DNA from: Flavobacterium sp.
Lineage (GTDB): Bacteria > Bacteroidota > Bacteroidia > Flavobacteriales > Flavobacteriaceae
Reading direction: 5' to 3'
Length of the DNA: 64,000 nt
Assembly: GCF_025352425.1 (NCBI RefSeq)
Contig: NZ_JANXTI010000022.1
Span: forward strand, 21,959-85,958
Position numbers and translations under genes: made by a program. Shown piece by piece: positions 42,236 to 51,340 of the stretch. The notes under the pieces are model-generated. The model was not told the DNA's origin. It was given only the letters and a program-made list of their open reading frames with translations, and searched no databases. The number at the start of each line of letters is the position of its first letter. Within the stretch, counting starts at the first letter, position 1.

Positions 42236-43438
42236 TTGAAGGAAGATTTTTTAAAATACCAAGCGCAAACTTCGCCATATCCTTTGGGCATGGAAATTTC
42301 ACATGCTGTAGGCTCTTATATATACGATACTAATAACAAAAAATACTTAGATTTTGTAGCTGGGGTTTCGGCGACAAGTTTAGGACATCAGCATCCAAAG
42401 GTAAATCAGGCTATCAAAGACCAATTGGATAAATATTCTCACGTGATGGTATATGGCGAATATGCGCAACATCCTGCTGTTGCCTATTGCAAATTATTGG
42501 TGGCCAATTTACCTCCGAGTTTAAACAAAGTTTATTTAGTGAATTCCGGAACAGAAGCCTGCGAAGGCGCATTAAAACTGGTTCGTCGTGTTACCGGAAG
42601 AAGCCAATTAATATCATGTCATAATGCGTATCATGGTAATACGATGGGTTCGATGAGCGTGATGGGATTTGAAGAACGCAAACAAATCTTCCGGCCATTA
42701 ATTCCCGATGTTGATTTTATCACATTCAATAATGAAGACGACATTCAAAAAATAACAACCAAAACCGCCGGAATCATTATCGAAACTATTCAAGGCGGTG
42801 CGGGTTTTATTGAACCTCAAAATGATTTCTTGGCCAAAGTTAAAAAACGTTGCGAAGAAGTTGGTGCCTTACTGATTCTGGATGAAATCCAACCAGGATT
42901 CGGACGAACCGGAAAACTCTTCGGTTTTGAAAACTATAATGTTGTTCCCGACGTAATTATAATAGGAAAAGGAATGGCGGGCGGAATGCCTGTTGGCGGT
43001 TTTGTTGGTAACTCAAAACACATGGACTTATTAAGCCATGATCCGAAGCTGGGACATATTACCACTTTTGGCGGTCATCCTGTCATTGCGGCAGCATGTT
43101 TAGCAACTTTGGAAGAAATCCTGGCAAAGGATTACGTGAAAGAATCGATTGCAAAAGAAAAACTATTCCGGGAACTTTTGGTACATCCTTTAATAGTGGA
43201 AATCAGAGGTCGCGGATTAATGCTGGCAGCAATCACAGAAGATGCGGGTATTACAAATAAGGTAATCTTCAAATGTCAGGAAAAAGGGTTACTATTATTC
43301 TGGTTGCTTTTTGAAGGTTGCGCTGTCAGAATTACCCCTCCATTAACTATTTCCGAAGAGGAAATTAGAGAAGGCTGTGGCATCATTATTGAAGCTATGG
43401 ATGAGATAATGAATGAGATACCTATAATTGTTAATTAA
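42236..43438 (+). CDS. Class III PLP aminotransferase
   Basis: 400-aa fold-type I aminotransferase of the acetylornithine/4-aminobutyrate group. Seen: FVAGVSATSLGHQHPKV, VNSGTEACEGALKLVRR, CHNAYHGNTMGSMSVMG, LDEIQPGFGRTGKLFGFE, and the Schiff-base Lys in IIIGKGMAGGMPVGGF. The start is a TTG 13 bp after the zinc-ribbon gene. Specificity is not certain; the likely substrate is an omega-amino acid. Not linked to arginine genes here, so argD is not assigned. Confidence 0.88.
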   Translation: MKEDFLKYQAQTSPYPLGMEISHAVGSYIYDTNNKKYLDFVAGVSATSLGHQHPKVNQAIKDQLDKYSHVMVYGEYAQHPAVAYCKLLVANLPPSLNKVYLVNSGTEACEGALKLVRRVTGRSQLISCHNAYHGNTMGSMSVMGFEERKQIFRPLIPDVDFITFNNEDDIQKITTKTAGIIIETIQGGAGFIEPQNDFLAKVKKRCEEVGALLILDEIQPGFGRTGKLFGFENYNVVPDVIIIGKGMAGGMPVGGFVGNSKHMDLLSHDPKLGHITTFGGHPVIAAACLATLEEILAKDYVKESIAKEKLFRELLVHPLIVEIRGRGLMLAAITEDAGITNKVIFKCQEKGLLLFWLLFEGCAVRITPPLTISEEEIREGCGIIIEAMDEIMNEIPIIVN

Positions 43439-43522
43439 ATTGTTTACAACAATAATCAGCATTCATTAAAAAAAGCTCCCCATTTATCTAATTTTATTAA
43501 GGATAATTTTAAACCTACTGTT

Positions 43523-44923
43523 ATGCACCTAGATCACGACGAAGAAGATTACAACTTATCCCTGTCGAAATTTGAATCGATGTTGAAAACCAACAAAGTG
43601 TTATTTTTCGACTCAGAGGAATTCGAGGAAATCATTCTGCATTACCTCGATATGGGAAAAGCCACTCTGGCGAAGAAAGCCTTAAAATTAGGATTGGAAC
43701 AACACCCAAAATCTACTGGCTTAAAACTTGTTCAGGTAGAAATGTTGGTTTACGATGACAAACTCGATCAAGCAGAAAAATTGCTCAACGAATTATACGC
43801 TATCGAACCAACAAACGAAGAAATCTTTATCCAAAAAGCGAATATTTATTCCAAAAGAGACGACCACGAAAAAGCGGTGGAGTTTTTAAAAACTGCCTTG
43901 AAATTTACCGAAGACTATGCCGACGTTTATAACCTTATTGGCATGGAATATCTTTTTTTAGATAATTTGGAATTGGCAAAAGAAAACTTCATCAAATGTC
44001 TGGAAGAAGATTTTGAAGATCAATCTGCCTTGTATAACGTAGTGTATTGCTTTGAATTTTTGGATCAAAACCTGGAAGCAATTGAATATCTTAAAACATA
44101 TATTGACAGAAATCCATATAGTGAAATTGCCTGGCATCAATCAGGAAGACTGTATTATGGTGTAAAAGACTATGACAATGCAGTGCGTTCATTTGAATTT
44201 GCTACATATGTAGATGAGGAATTTGTTGGTGCTTACATGGAAAAAGGCAAGGCATTAGAGCGACTGAAACGCTATGACGACGCTATTGAAAGCTATAACA
44301 AAACTATCGAGTTAGATGATCCCACATCATACGCCTTGTTGCGAATTGGAAAATGTTATGAAAAACTGGGAAACAAGGTACAGGCACTAAAATATTTCAA
44401 CAAAACCGTACACGAAGATCCATTGTTAGATAAAGGCTGGATTGCAATTACTGATTTTTATGTTCGCCAAAAAAATTATCAAAAAGCATTGTATTTTGTA
44501 AACAAAGCGTTGGCTATTGACGACCAAAATCGTCTGTATTGGAAACGTTATGCTACTATTAATAAAGCAATGGATCATTTTGAAGAAGCCGAATTTGGCT
44601 ATCGAAAAGCTATTGAATTTGGCGACTACCAGTTAGATACATGGTTGTTTTGGGTTGACATTATGCAGATAATGGGCGAATATAACAACGCTATCCTGAC
44701 TCTAATCCAAGCTGCAGAATACTTTCCGGATGACTATGAAATTGAATACCGCATGGCAGGTTTTCATATGCTTTTGAACGAAGAGGAAAAAGGAAACTAT
44801 CATTTAAGCAATGGTTTGCGTCTCAATTTTAAACACAACACTATTATAAAAGAATTGTTCCCAACAGTTTGGGATAGAGAACCTGTTCAGGAATATATCG
44901 CTAAACACAAAAAACCGGAATAA
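43523..44923 (+). CDS. TPR-repeat protein
   Basis: 466-aa cytoplasmic protein composed almost wholly of TPR/Sel1-like helical repeats (about residues 35-440), for example KAVEFLKTALKFTEDYADVY and EAIEYLKTYIDRNPYSEIAW. No signal peptide or catalytic domain. It begins with an acidic stretch (MHLDHDEEDYN). Its stop codon abuts the aroE ATG with no gap, so the two are cotranscribed. Function unknown, presumably a protein-interaction scaffold. Confidence 0.85.
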   Translation: MHLDHDEEDYNLSLSKFESMLKTNKVLFFDSEEFEEIILHYLDMGKATLAKKALKLGLEQHPKSTGLKLVQVEMLVYDDKLDQAEKLLNELYAIEPTNEEIFIQKANIYSKRDDHEKAVEFLKTALKFTEDYADVYNLIGMEYLFLDNLELAKENFIKCLEEDFEDQSALYNVVYCFEFLDQNLEAIEYLKTYIDRNPYSEIAWHQSGRLYYGVKDYDNAVRSFEFATYVDEEFVGAYMEKGKALERLKRYDDAIESYNKTIELDDPTSYALLRIGKCYEKLGNKVQALKYFNKTVHEDPLLDKGWIAITDFYVRQKNYQKALYFVNKALAIDDQNRLYWKRYATINKAMDHFEEAEFGYRKAIEFGDYQLDTWLFWVDIMQIMGEYNNAILTLIQAAEYFPDDYEIEYRMAGFHMLLNEEEKGNYHLSNGLRLNFKHNTIIKELFPTVWDREPVQEYIAKHKKPE

Positions 44924-45664
44924 ATGTCGCGAAGACAATTTGGCTTACTTGGTAAAAACATAAGCTATTCCTTTTCAAAGAAGTACTTCATTGATAAATT
45001 TGCTTTAGGAAATTTAGCCGATTGCTCTTATGAGAATTTCGATGTTAATATCATTAAAGAATTTCCACCTCTTATTGCAAATAACCCAGATTTAAAAGGT
45101 TTAAATGTTACCATTCCATATAAAGAAAGTGTAATTCCTTATTTGCATAAACTTTCCAAAACCGCAGCTCAAATTGGCGCTGTGAATGTTATTCGTGTTA
45201 CAAAAAAAGGGAATTTGAAAGGGTACAATTCCGACTATTTTGGTTTTATGAAATCTCTGGAACCATTATTACAACCTCATCATACAAAAGCTTTAATTCT
45301 GGGAACCGGTGGCGCCGCCAAAGCTGTCTCCTTTGCATTGAACCAACTCGGAATTCTTTACACTTTTGTTAGTCGTGAAGAAAAAGAAGGCATGATTGAT
45401 TATGACCGAATAAACGCTACGACTTTTGACAATTACCAAATCATTATCAATTGTACGCCTGTTGGAACTAGTCCAAATACCAAAGAATTTCCTCCCATTC
45501 CTTATAATTTTTTTACCGAAAAGCATATTGCATTTGATTTGATATATAATCCTGAAGAAACACAGTTTTTGAAAAAAGCTAAAAAGAAAGGTGCAGTTAC
45601 TAAAAACGGATACGAAATGTTGGTCCTTCAGGCGGAGAAAGCCTGGAAGATTTGGAATAAATAA
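44924..45664 (+). CDS. aroE: Shikimate dehydrogenase (NADP+)
   Basis: 246-aa enzyme reducing 3-dehydroshikimate to shikimate in aromatic amino acid synthesis. Seen: GLLGKNISYSFSKKYF (substrate Ser pair), GLNVTIPYKESVIPYL with catalytic Lys, IGAVNVI, NSDYFGF, NADP loop LGTGGAAKAVSFAL, and NCTPVGTS. Slightly shorter than E. coli AroE (272 aa), as in other Bacteroidota. Begins at the base after the TPR gene stop. Confidence 0.95.
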   Translation: MSRRQFGLLGKNISYSFSKKYFIDKFALGNLADCSYENFDVNIIKEFPPLIANNPDLKGLNVTIPYKESVIPYLHKLSKTAAQIGAVNVIRVTKKGNLKGYNSDYFGFMKSLEPLLQPHHTKALILGTGGAAKAVSFALNQLGILYTFVSREEKEGMIDYDRINATTFDNYQIIINCTPVGTSPNTKEFPPIPYNFFTEKHIAFDLIYNPEETQFLKKAKKKGAVTKNGYEMLVLQAEKAWKIWNK

Positions 45665-45679
45665 TCAAACTATTGAATT

Positions 45680-45865
45680 ATGAAATCAAACAGAAGAAGA
45701 ATTGTTTTGGCAGTATTACTTATACTTTCAATTGGGAATTTCAGCCGGATTCACGGAAATGAAAATATCCGGACTATCCAGTTTTTATCCATTTTTGTTA
45801 TCGGAATGCTATTCGGATTATTGGTTAAAGAAATTGCGGAAGGTATTCGTAATAAAGAAAAATAA
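45680..45865 (+). CDS. Hypothetical small membrane protein (61 aa)
   Basis: Two hydrophobic helices (about residues 8-20 and 33-52: FLSIFVIGMLFGLLV) with positively charged ends (NRRRI, IRNKEK). Not recognised. It lies 15 bp after aroE and 6 bp before rlmH on the same strand, so it is probably a real gene in this operon. Confidence 0.6.
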   Translation: MKSNRRRIVLAVLLILSIGNFSRIHGNENIRTIQFLSIFVIGMLFGLLVKEIAEGIRNKEK

Positions 45866-45871
45866 AGGTTT

Positions 45872-46345
45872 ATGAATATAAAACTTTTAGCAATTGGCAA
45901 AACCGACAACAAAGCGTTGCAATCATTACTTGATGATTACGCAAAACGGCTGTCGTTCTATGTAAAGTTTGATTTAGAAATTATCCCGGATATTAAAAAT
46001 GTTAAAAATCTTTCTGAATCCCAGCAGAAGGAAAAGGAAGGGGAACTGATTTTGTCCAAACTTACACCAACCGATCAATTGATTTTATTAGATGAAAATG
46101 GAATAACTTTTTCCAGCGTTGGTTTTTCAGATTATTTGCAGAAGAAAATGAATTCCGGAGTAAAAACTTTGGTATTTGTAATTGGCGGCCCATATGGTTT
46201 TAACGCTGAAATCTATCAAAAAGCACAAGGAAAAATTTCGCTGTCACTGATGACATTTTCGCATCAGATGGTGCGGGTATTTTTTATAGAACAGTTGTAT
46301 CGTGGATTTACAATTTTATCAAACGAACCATATCATCATCAATAA
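45872..46345 (+). CDS. rlmH: 23S rRNA (pseudouridine1915-N3)-methyltransferase RlmH
   Basis: 157-aa SPOUT methyltransferase acting on helix 69 of 23S rRNA in assembled ribosomes. Seen: MNIKLLAIGKTDNKAL, LLDENGITFSS, the SAM-binding knot FVIGGPYGFN, and the terminal EQLYRGFTILSNEPYHHQ. Normal length. Its 3' end overlaps the convergent lipoprotein gene by 7 bp. Confidence 0.97.
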   Translation: MNIKLLAIGKTDNKALQSLLDDYAKRLSFYVKFDLEIIPDIKNVKNLSESQQKEKEGELILSKLTPTDQLILLDENGITFSSVGFSDYLQKKMNSGVKTLVFVIGGPYGFNAEIYQKAQGKISLSLMTFSHQMVRVFFIEQLYRGFTILSNEPYHHQ

Positions 46346-46977
46346 ATGTATTCGCTGTTTGTATTTATGACAATCCCTTTCTGATTAATGTGCAAGTTTT
46401 TTATAAAAAATTGATACTCAATATATTTTTCAAATGACATTCCTTTATCATAAGCAAAGACAATGACTGAAGCGGCTACAGATTTTTTATTCAAAAAGGT
46501 CAGCAGCTCATTTTTTGAAAAAACTTCATCCTTAAAATGCACCAAATCATTTCGGTCTAAGTAAAAATATACGACATTAAAATCGGGTTTTTCAAGTTTG
46601 TATTTAACTTTCGTAAAAGGCAAAAAAGCTATGGCTTTCTTAATCGTGTCGGTATAACTAAAATAATTTTCCGAAGCTTCTTTTTTATCCTGTAGCCTTT
46701 TGATTTCCATAATAACTTTCCGCAATGACAAACGTCTGTCAATATTGAAAACCCGATTGCCGGAACTCAATAAATTACTTTGGTTAACTTCGATTAGAGT
46801 ATCTTTTTCTTCGGTCTTAAAAAAGAAATAAACGGAAGACTGATTTTTCACATCTGCTGTGATTGTCTCGTTTGCATGCGGCAATAATACCTTCTTATTT
46901 TGACAGGACACAAGCACCAAGGAACTGGCCAAACAAAACAAAACAAACGCTAATCCCAAAACAACGATTTTTTTCAT
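46339..46977 (-). CDS. Hypothetical lipoprotein
   Basis: 212 aa with a signal peptide and lipobox (LASSLVLVSC, Cys25). The remainder is a mixed alpha/beta domain that I do not recognise (QSSVYFFFKTEEKDTLIEVN, KNELLTFLNKKSVAASVIVF). The final 50 residues loosely resemble an ExbD-type periplasmic fold, which is only a weak impression. The ATG overlaps the folP stop by 4 bp, so it is translationally coupled to folP. Confidence 0.65.
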   Translation of the reverse strand: MKKIVVLGLAFVLFCLASSLVLVSCQNKKVLLPHANETITADVKNQSSVYFFFKTEEKDTLIEVNQSNLLSSGNRVFNIDRRLSLRKVIMEIKRLQDKKEASENYFSYTDTIKKAIAFLPFTKVKYKLEKPDFNVVYFYLDRNDLVHFKDEVFSKNELLTFLNKKSVAASVIVFAYDKGMSFEKYIEYQFFIKNLHINQKGIVINTNSEYIY

Positions 46978-47792
46978 AATTGCGCTACTAATTTTATAGC
47001 TTCCATTGCTTCTTTCACATCATGTACTCTAAGGATATTAGCTCCTTTCTGCAACGCAATAGCATTCAGAACCGTTGTGCCATTTAGCGCAAAATCCGCT
47101 GAAGTTTCTAAGGTTTTATATATCATTGATTTGCGTGAAACACCAACTAGTATTGGCAGTTCAAGCATTTGAAACAATTCTAAATTATTCATCACTTCAA
47201 AATTTTGATCTTTTGTTTTGGCAAAACCAAAACCCGGATCTATAAGCAAATCGTTGATTCCGAGACTTCGCGCCAATGCGATTTTCTTAGAAAAATAGAA
47301 TAGCATTTCTTTAACGATGGTTTCATATATTGCCAAATTCTGCATCGTTTGCGGATTTCCTTTCATGTGCATCATAACATATGGAACCTGCAGTTCGGCG
47401 ACGGTTTGCATCATTGTCGAATCCAAACTTCCTGCCGAAATATCGTTGATGATACAGGCGCCATTTTCAATTCCCGCCTTAGCTATTTTGGCACGAAAAG
47501 TATCAACAGAAATCAAGGTTTCAGGAAATTTTTTTAAAACTAGTTGTATTACCGGAACTAACCGCCGAATTTCATCATCTTCCGAAACAAATTCAGCACT
47601 TGGTTTGCTCGAATAGGCACCAATATCTATAAAAGTTGCGCCTTCTAAAAGCATTTTTTCAACTTGGGAAAGTAGGCTTTTTTCATCTGAATATTTGCCA
47701 CCATCGAAAAACGAATTTGGTGTAACATTGAGTATTCCCATCACTTTGGGAGGCGCTAAATCGATTAGTTTTCCGAGGCAATTAATGGTCAT
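46974..47792 (-). CDS. folP: Dihydropteroate synthase
   Basis: 272-aa TIM-barrel enzyme joining 6-hydroxymethyl-dihydropterin pyrophosphate and p-aminobenzoate in folate synthesis; the sulfonamide target. Seen: VMGILNVTPNSFFDGGKY, IDIGAYSSKPSAEFV (replacing the common GGESTRPGA), IINDISAG, YVMMHMKGNPQTM, LLIDPGFGFAKT and VGVSRKSMIY. Complete. Expressed from TATCTTTG at 47869 and coupled to the lipoprotein gene. Confidence 0.95.
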   Translation of the reverse strand: MTINCLGKLIDLAPPKVMGILNVTPNSFFDGGKYSDEKSLLSQVEKMLLEGATFIDIGAYSSKPSAEFVSEDDEIRRLVPVIQLVLKKFPETLISVDTFRAKIAKAGIENGACIINDISAGSLDSTMMQTVAELQVPYVMMHMKGNPQTMQNLAIYETIVKEMLFYFSKKIALARSLGINDLLIDPGFGFAKTKDQNFEVMNNLELFQMLELPILVGVSRKSMIYKTLETSADFALNGTTVLNAIALQKGANILRVHDVKEAMEAIKLVAQL

Positions 47793-47847
47793 TGGTTTTT
47801 TAAGATAGTTATAAGATTTAGTACTTTGTACTTCAATCTTTATTCTT

Positions 47848-47876
47848 TACTTTTGGTGAAATTTGATACAAAGATA
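47848..47876. promoter_or_regulatory. Overlapping divergent promoters (DUF1599 gene and folP)
   Basis: Plus-strand TACTTTTG (47848-47855) for the gene at 47884 and minus-strand TATCTTTG (47869-47876) for folP. The two transcripts would overlap at their 5' ends by a few bases. Confidence 0.45.
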
Positions 47877-47883
47877 CATTGAA

Positions 47884-48426
47884 ATGAGTAAAACCTCTCA
47901 AGAATATGATAAGGTTATCGCAATTTGCCGACAGCTTTACGCCAACAAAATGACAGATTATGGAAGCGCATGGAGAATCTTGAGATTACCATCATTAACC
48001 GACCAGATATTCATCAAAGCCCAACGCATCAGAAGTTTGCAACAAAACGACATTCGCAAGATTGACGAAGACGAAACCGGCGAATTCATTGGGATTATTA
48101 ATTATTCAATCATAGCATTGATTCAACTTGATTTAGGCGTGGTAGATCAACCCGATTTAGATTCGGCTAAAGCTATTCAGTTATACGATGAAAAAATTGC
48201 AGCTACAAAATCACTAATGGAAGACAAAAACCATGATTATGGTGAAGCTTGGCGCGAAATGCGTGTGAGTTCGTTGACCGATTTGATTCTGCAAAAGTTA
48301 CTTCGCGTAAAGCAAATAGAAGACAATAAAGGAAAAACGTTGGTTTCTGAAGGTATTGATGCTAATTATCAGGACATGATAAATTACTCCGTTTTTGCTT
48401 TGATTTTAATGAAATTTGGACAATAA
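47884..48426 (+). CDS. DUF1599 domain protein
   Basis: 180-aa soluble protein with two copies of the DUF1599 motif: KMTDYGSAWRILRLPSLTDQ near residue 25 and KNHDYGEAWREMRVSSLTDL near residue 120, each followed by a hydrophobic helix (GIINYSIIALIQ, DMINYSVFALIL). The family is thought to be related to nucleotide-modification or MazG-like helical folds, but activity is unknown. The frame begins at a TTG (47863); the ATG at 47884 is the better start. Confidence 0.83.
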   Translation: MSKTSQEYDKVIAICRQLYANKMTDYGSAWRILRLPSLTDQIFIKAQRIRSLQQNDIRKIDEDETGEFIGIINYSIIALIQLDLGVVDQPDLDSAKAIQLYDEKIAATKSLMEDKNHDYGEAWREMRVSSLTDLILQKLLRVKQIEDNKGKTLVSEGIDANYQDMINYSVFALILMKFGQ

Positions 48427-48461
48427 CCCTGCGGCGGCAATCAGGGTGACAAAAGTATACT

Positions 48462-49559
48462 ATGAAAACATCAAAAAATTATATTGCCTGGACGCTGAGA
48501 ATTGTTGTAGCATTTCTTTTTATTGTTTCTGCTTTGGCAAAATTGTCTAAAGGGCATTTATTGGATTCACCTTATTTTGCGATTTCAACTTTTGAAGTTA
48601 AGCAATTGTATCCAATGGGCTTTTCTGAAAGCTTTGCTCCTTATTTTTCCCGAACACTTATCGGTATTGAATTAGCATTGGGACTATTATTGCTGCAGAA
48701 AAACTATTTAAGAAAGTTTCTTATTCCGGTTACCATCTTGCTATTATTGGTATTTATTGGTCATTTGAGTTATGTGACTTTTTTAAGTGGTGGAAATAGC
48801 GGAAACTGTGGTTGTTTCGGAGAACTTTTACCAATGACACCCATTCAGGCTATTATCAAAAATATAGTAGCTGCCGGACTCTTGGCTTATCTGTTTGTTT
48901 TGTTACCTAAAGAAGCTAAAGAGGGAAATTTTTGGGTTTTAACCACTATTCTTTTTGCCTCCATTTTAGCTATCTTTATGTTGGCTCCAATACACCCACC
49001 GGCAAGTAGCTTTGAGCTAGCAACACCGGAAGAAACAATCAATGATACCATTCAGGCGGCAACAATTGACACTTCAGTAATATTAATTTCAAAAGATACT
49101 ATAAAGAAAGTTGAGGACATAAAAACCGTTGTAAAAGAAATCAATGAACCTGCAAAGCACAAATCAGGTTATACTCAATATTTTTCTAAAATTGATACCG
49201 GTAGAAAAACACTTTGTTTTTTTGTGCCAGGCTGTGACCATTGTCGTGTTGCGGCAAAAGAATTGACAGAATTGCGTCAAAAAGATAAAAACTTTCCCGA
49301 AATTTCTATTATCTTTATGAACGAAGAAGCTGATTTAATTCCGGACTTTTTTAAATTTGCCGGTGCTGAATACCCATACAAAATAATCGAGGTTATTCCT
49401 TTTTGGAAAGTTTTAGGTTCTGGAAAAGACACACCCGGTGTAAAATATTTATGGAACGGAAATGAATATAAATATTATTATGGCATAACTGATAATAAAT
49501 TTGACCCGGTTGACTATCAAAAATTGATTAACAAACCATTTTCCGAATTAAAAAAATAA
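48462..49559 (+). CDS. DoxX/MauE-type membrane protein fused to a thioredoxin-like domain
   Basis: 365 aa. Four N-terminal transmembrane helices (about 8-150) of the DoxX/MauE family with a cysteine pair in GNCGCFGE, a fifth helix (about 157-177), a Ser/Thr/Glu linker, and a periplasmic thioredoxin-like domain (about 235-350) with CDHC at residues 258-261. The layout resembles DsbD/VKOR-like relays that pass electrons across the membrane: MauE-type cysteines inside, CxxC outside. The TlpA-type protein encoded just downstream is a plausible partner (inference). Confidence 0.85.
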   Translation: MKTSKNYIAWTLRIVVAFLFIVSALAKLSKGHLLDSPYFAISTFEVKQLYPMGFSESFAPYFSRTLIGIELALGLLLLQKNYLRKFLIPVTILLLLVFIGHLSYVTFLSGGNSGNCGCFGELLPMTPIQAIIKNIVAAGLLAYLFVLLPKEAKEGNFWVLTTILFASILAIFMLAPIHPPASSFELATPEETINDTIQAATIDTSVILISKDTIKKVEDIKTVVKEINEPAKHKSGYTQYFSKIDTGRKTLCFFVPGCDHCRVAAKELTELRQKDKNFPEISIIFMNEEADLIPDFFKFAGAEYPYKIIEVIPFWKVLGSGKDTPGVKYLWNGNEYKYYYGITDNKFDPVDYQKLINKPFSELKK

Positions 49560-49603
49560 TTTGTTTTGTATCTTTTTACTATTTTTAATATAAATTTTAG
49601 ATT

Positions 49604-49912
49604 ATGCTTAAATATATAATGTCAACAAGATTACGTCAACGAGTATTTATGGGTATTGCCGGTTGTTTTGTTGTATTTATTTTGGGTTATTATGTTTTGG
49701 AGTACATCTCTACAATGGAAGATCCGCCATTAGGAAATACTGTTTATATACTAATCGGAAGTGCGCTCGTATTTTCTTCAGTAATTGGTGTTCTTATGAT
49801 TATAAAATATCTTTATGATTATAAAAAGCAACAAGAAAGACGCGATCGTCGAAGAAAAAAACATAAGTTATTTTATCTGAAAGATCAAAAAAAAGAAACC
49901 GATTCCGATTAA
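49604..49912 (+). CDS. Hypothetical small membrane protein (102 aa)
   Basis: Two transmembrane helices (about residues 15-33 and 48-68) with a short loop and a strongly basic, charged tail (KKQQERRDRRRKKHK). Not recognised. It lies between the MauE-thioredoxin and TlpA genes on the same strand with gaps of 44 and 30 bp, so it is probably part of that unit. Confidence 0.65.
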   Translation: MLKYIMSTRLRQRVFMGIAGCFVVFILGYYVLEYISTMEDPPLGNTVYILIGSALVFSSVIGVLMIIKYLYDYKKQQERRDRRRKKHKLFYLKDQKKETDSD

Positions 49913-49942
49913 TTCGTTCGTCCCCAATTCAATAAAGAAACT

Positions 49943-50440
49943 ATGAAAAAAATAATCCTCTGCATATTGGCAATAGTTGTTGCGTATGCATTTTCAACCG
50001 TTCACAATGATACATTTTCAAAAAAAGCATTATCCAAAAAATTAATTACTCCGGAAAACACTGAAATTTCATTTAAGAAAATTTTAAAAAAACATAGCGG
50101 AAAAGTTACCGTGATTGAAGTTTGGGCTTCATGGTGTGGAGATTGTGTCAAAGCTATGCCAAATGTAAAAGAAATGCAGACAAACCATCCAAATGTTGAC
50201 TATGTGTTCATTTCCATGGATAAGGCTTTTGATAAATGGCAGGCCGGAATTGAAAAACACGAATTAAAAGGTGACCATTATTGGGCAACTGACGGAATGA
50301 AAGGTGCATTTGGAAAATCGATAAATTTAGATTGGATTCCGAGATACATCATTCTTGATAAAAAGGGGAAAATAGTTATTTATCGTGCTATTGAAACCGA
50401 TTTCGCTAAAATTGACGAGCAATTAAAAAAACTAGAATAA
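49943..50440 (+). CDS. TlpA-family thioredoxin-like protein
   Basis: 165-aa envelope protein with an N-terminal signal/anchor (MKKIILCILAIVVAYAFS) and one thioredoxin fold. The redox motif is VWASWCGDCVKAMPNV (Cys65 and Cys68), and the cis-Pro segment is WIPRYIILDKKG. Likely a periplasmic thiol reductant supplied by the upstream MauE-thioredoxin protein. Its stop overlaps the tpiA ATG by 1 nt (TAATG). Confidence 0.87.
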   Translation: MKKIILCILAIVVAYAFSTVHNDTFSKKALSKKLITPENTEISFKKILKKHSGKVTVIEVWASWCGDCVKAMPNVKEMQTNHPNVDYVFISMDKAFDKWQAGIEKHELKGDHYWATDGMKGAFGKSINLDWIPRYIILDKKGKIVIYRAIETDFAKIDEQLKKLE

Positions 50441-51192
50441 TGAGACAACAAATCGTTGCGGGTAATTGGAAAATGCACAAAAATGCAGAAGAAACAGAAG
50501 ATTTATTAAACGAATTAATCGACAAATTACCTCATGATGTTGAAGTACAGATTATTGTGGCGCCCACATTTATTAACCTTGCCTCAGCAGTTGATCATTT
50601 AGAATTTACCAATATCGCTGTTGCCGCCCAAAATATGAGTCAGTTTGAAAGTGGCGCTTATACTGGCGAAATTTCGGCAGACATGCTTAAAAGTATTGGA
50701 GTCAATATTGTCATCATCGGTCATTCTGAACGACGTGCTTTTTTTCATGAAACTGATTTTATTTTGGCTGACAAAGTAACAACAGCTTTAAAACATAATA
50801 TGACGGTAATTTTTTGTTTTGGAGAAGAATTAAAAGACCGGCAGAATAACCAACACTTCAATGTGGTGGAAAACCAATTGCGTGATGGTTTATTTCATAT
50901 TAAGGATAAAGATTGGGAACAGATTATCTTAGCTTATGAACCCGTTTGGGCTATTGGAACTGGTGAAACTGCTTCACCTGAACAAGTACAGGAAATGCAC
51001 CGATTTATAAGGGAAACTGTTAGGCAGCGTTTTGGAAGCAATGTTGCCGAAGATGTTTCCATTCTTTATGGCGGCAGTGTAAAACCGGATAATGCGAAAG
51101 AAATTTTCTCGAAACCAGATGTTGACGGCGGATTGATTGGAGGCGCAGCATTAAAAGCGATCGACTTTGCGTCAATTGTTAATTCGATATAA
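50440..51192 (+). CDS. tpiA: Triosephosphate isomerase
   Basis: 250-aa glycolytic TIM barrel interconverting dihydroxyacetone phosphate and glyceraldehyde-3-phosphate. Seen: GNWKMHKNAEE (catalytic Lys), IIGHSERR (catalytic His), AYEPVWAIGTGETAS (catalytic Glu and loop 6), and LYGGSVKPDNA, DGGLIGGAAL (phosphate site). Complete and normal length. Translationally coupled to the TlpA-type gene. Confidence 0.98.
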   Translation: MRQQIVAGNWKMHKNAEETEDLLNELIDKLPHDVEVQIIVAPTFINLASAVDHLEFTNIAVAAQNMSQFESGAYTGEISADMLKSIGVNIVIIGHSERRAFFHETDFILADKVTTALKHNMTVIFCFGEELKDRQNNQHFNVVENQLRDGLFHIKDKDWEQIILAYEPVWAIGTGETASPEQVQEMHRFIRETVRQRFGSNVAEDVSILYGGSVKPDNAKEIFSKPDVDGGLIGGAALKAIDFASIVNSI

Positions 51193-51340
51193 GAAAAGTA
51201 ATGTTATTGTGAAAAATCTTTTAATTAATTTGAAAGGTTTTTTTTATAATTTATGTTCATATACTGCATTTTAACGATTTTTTTTGCATTTAATCAAACT
51301 TTACTTTTATTTTTACAATCTAATTTAAAGTCAAAATTAA

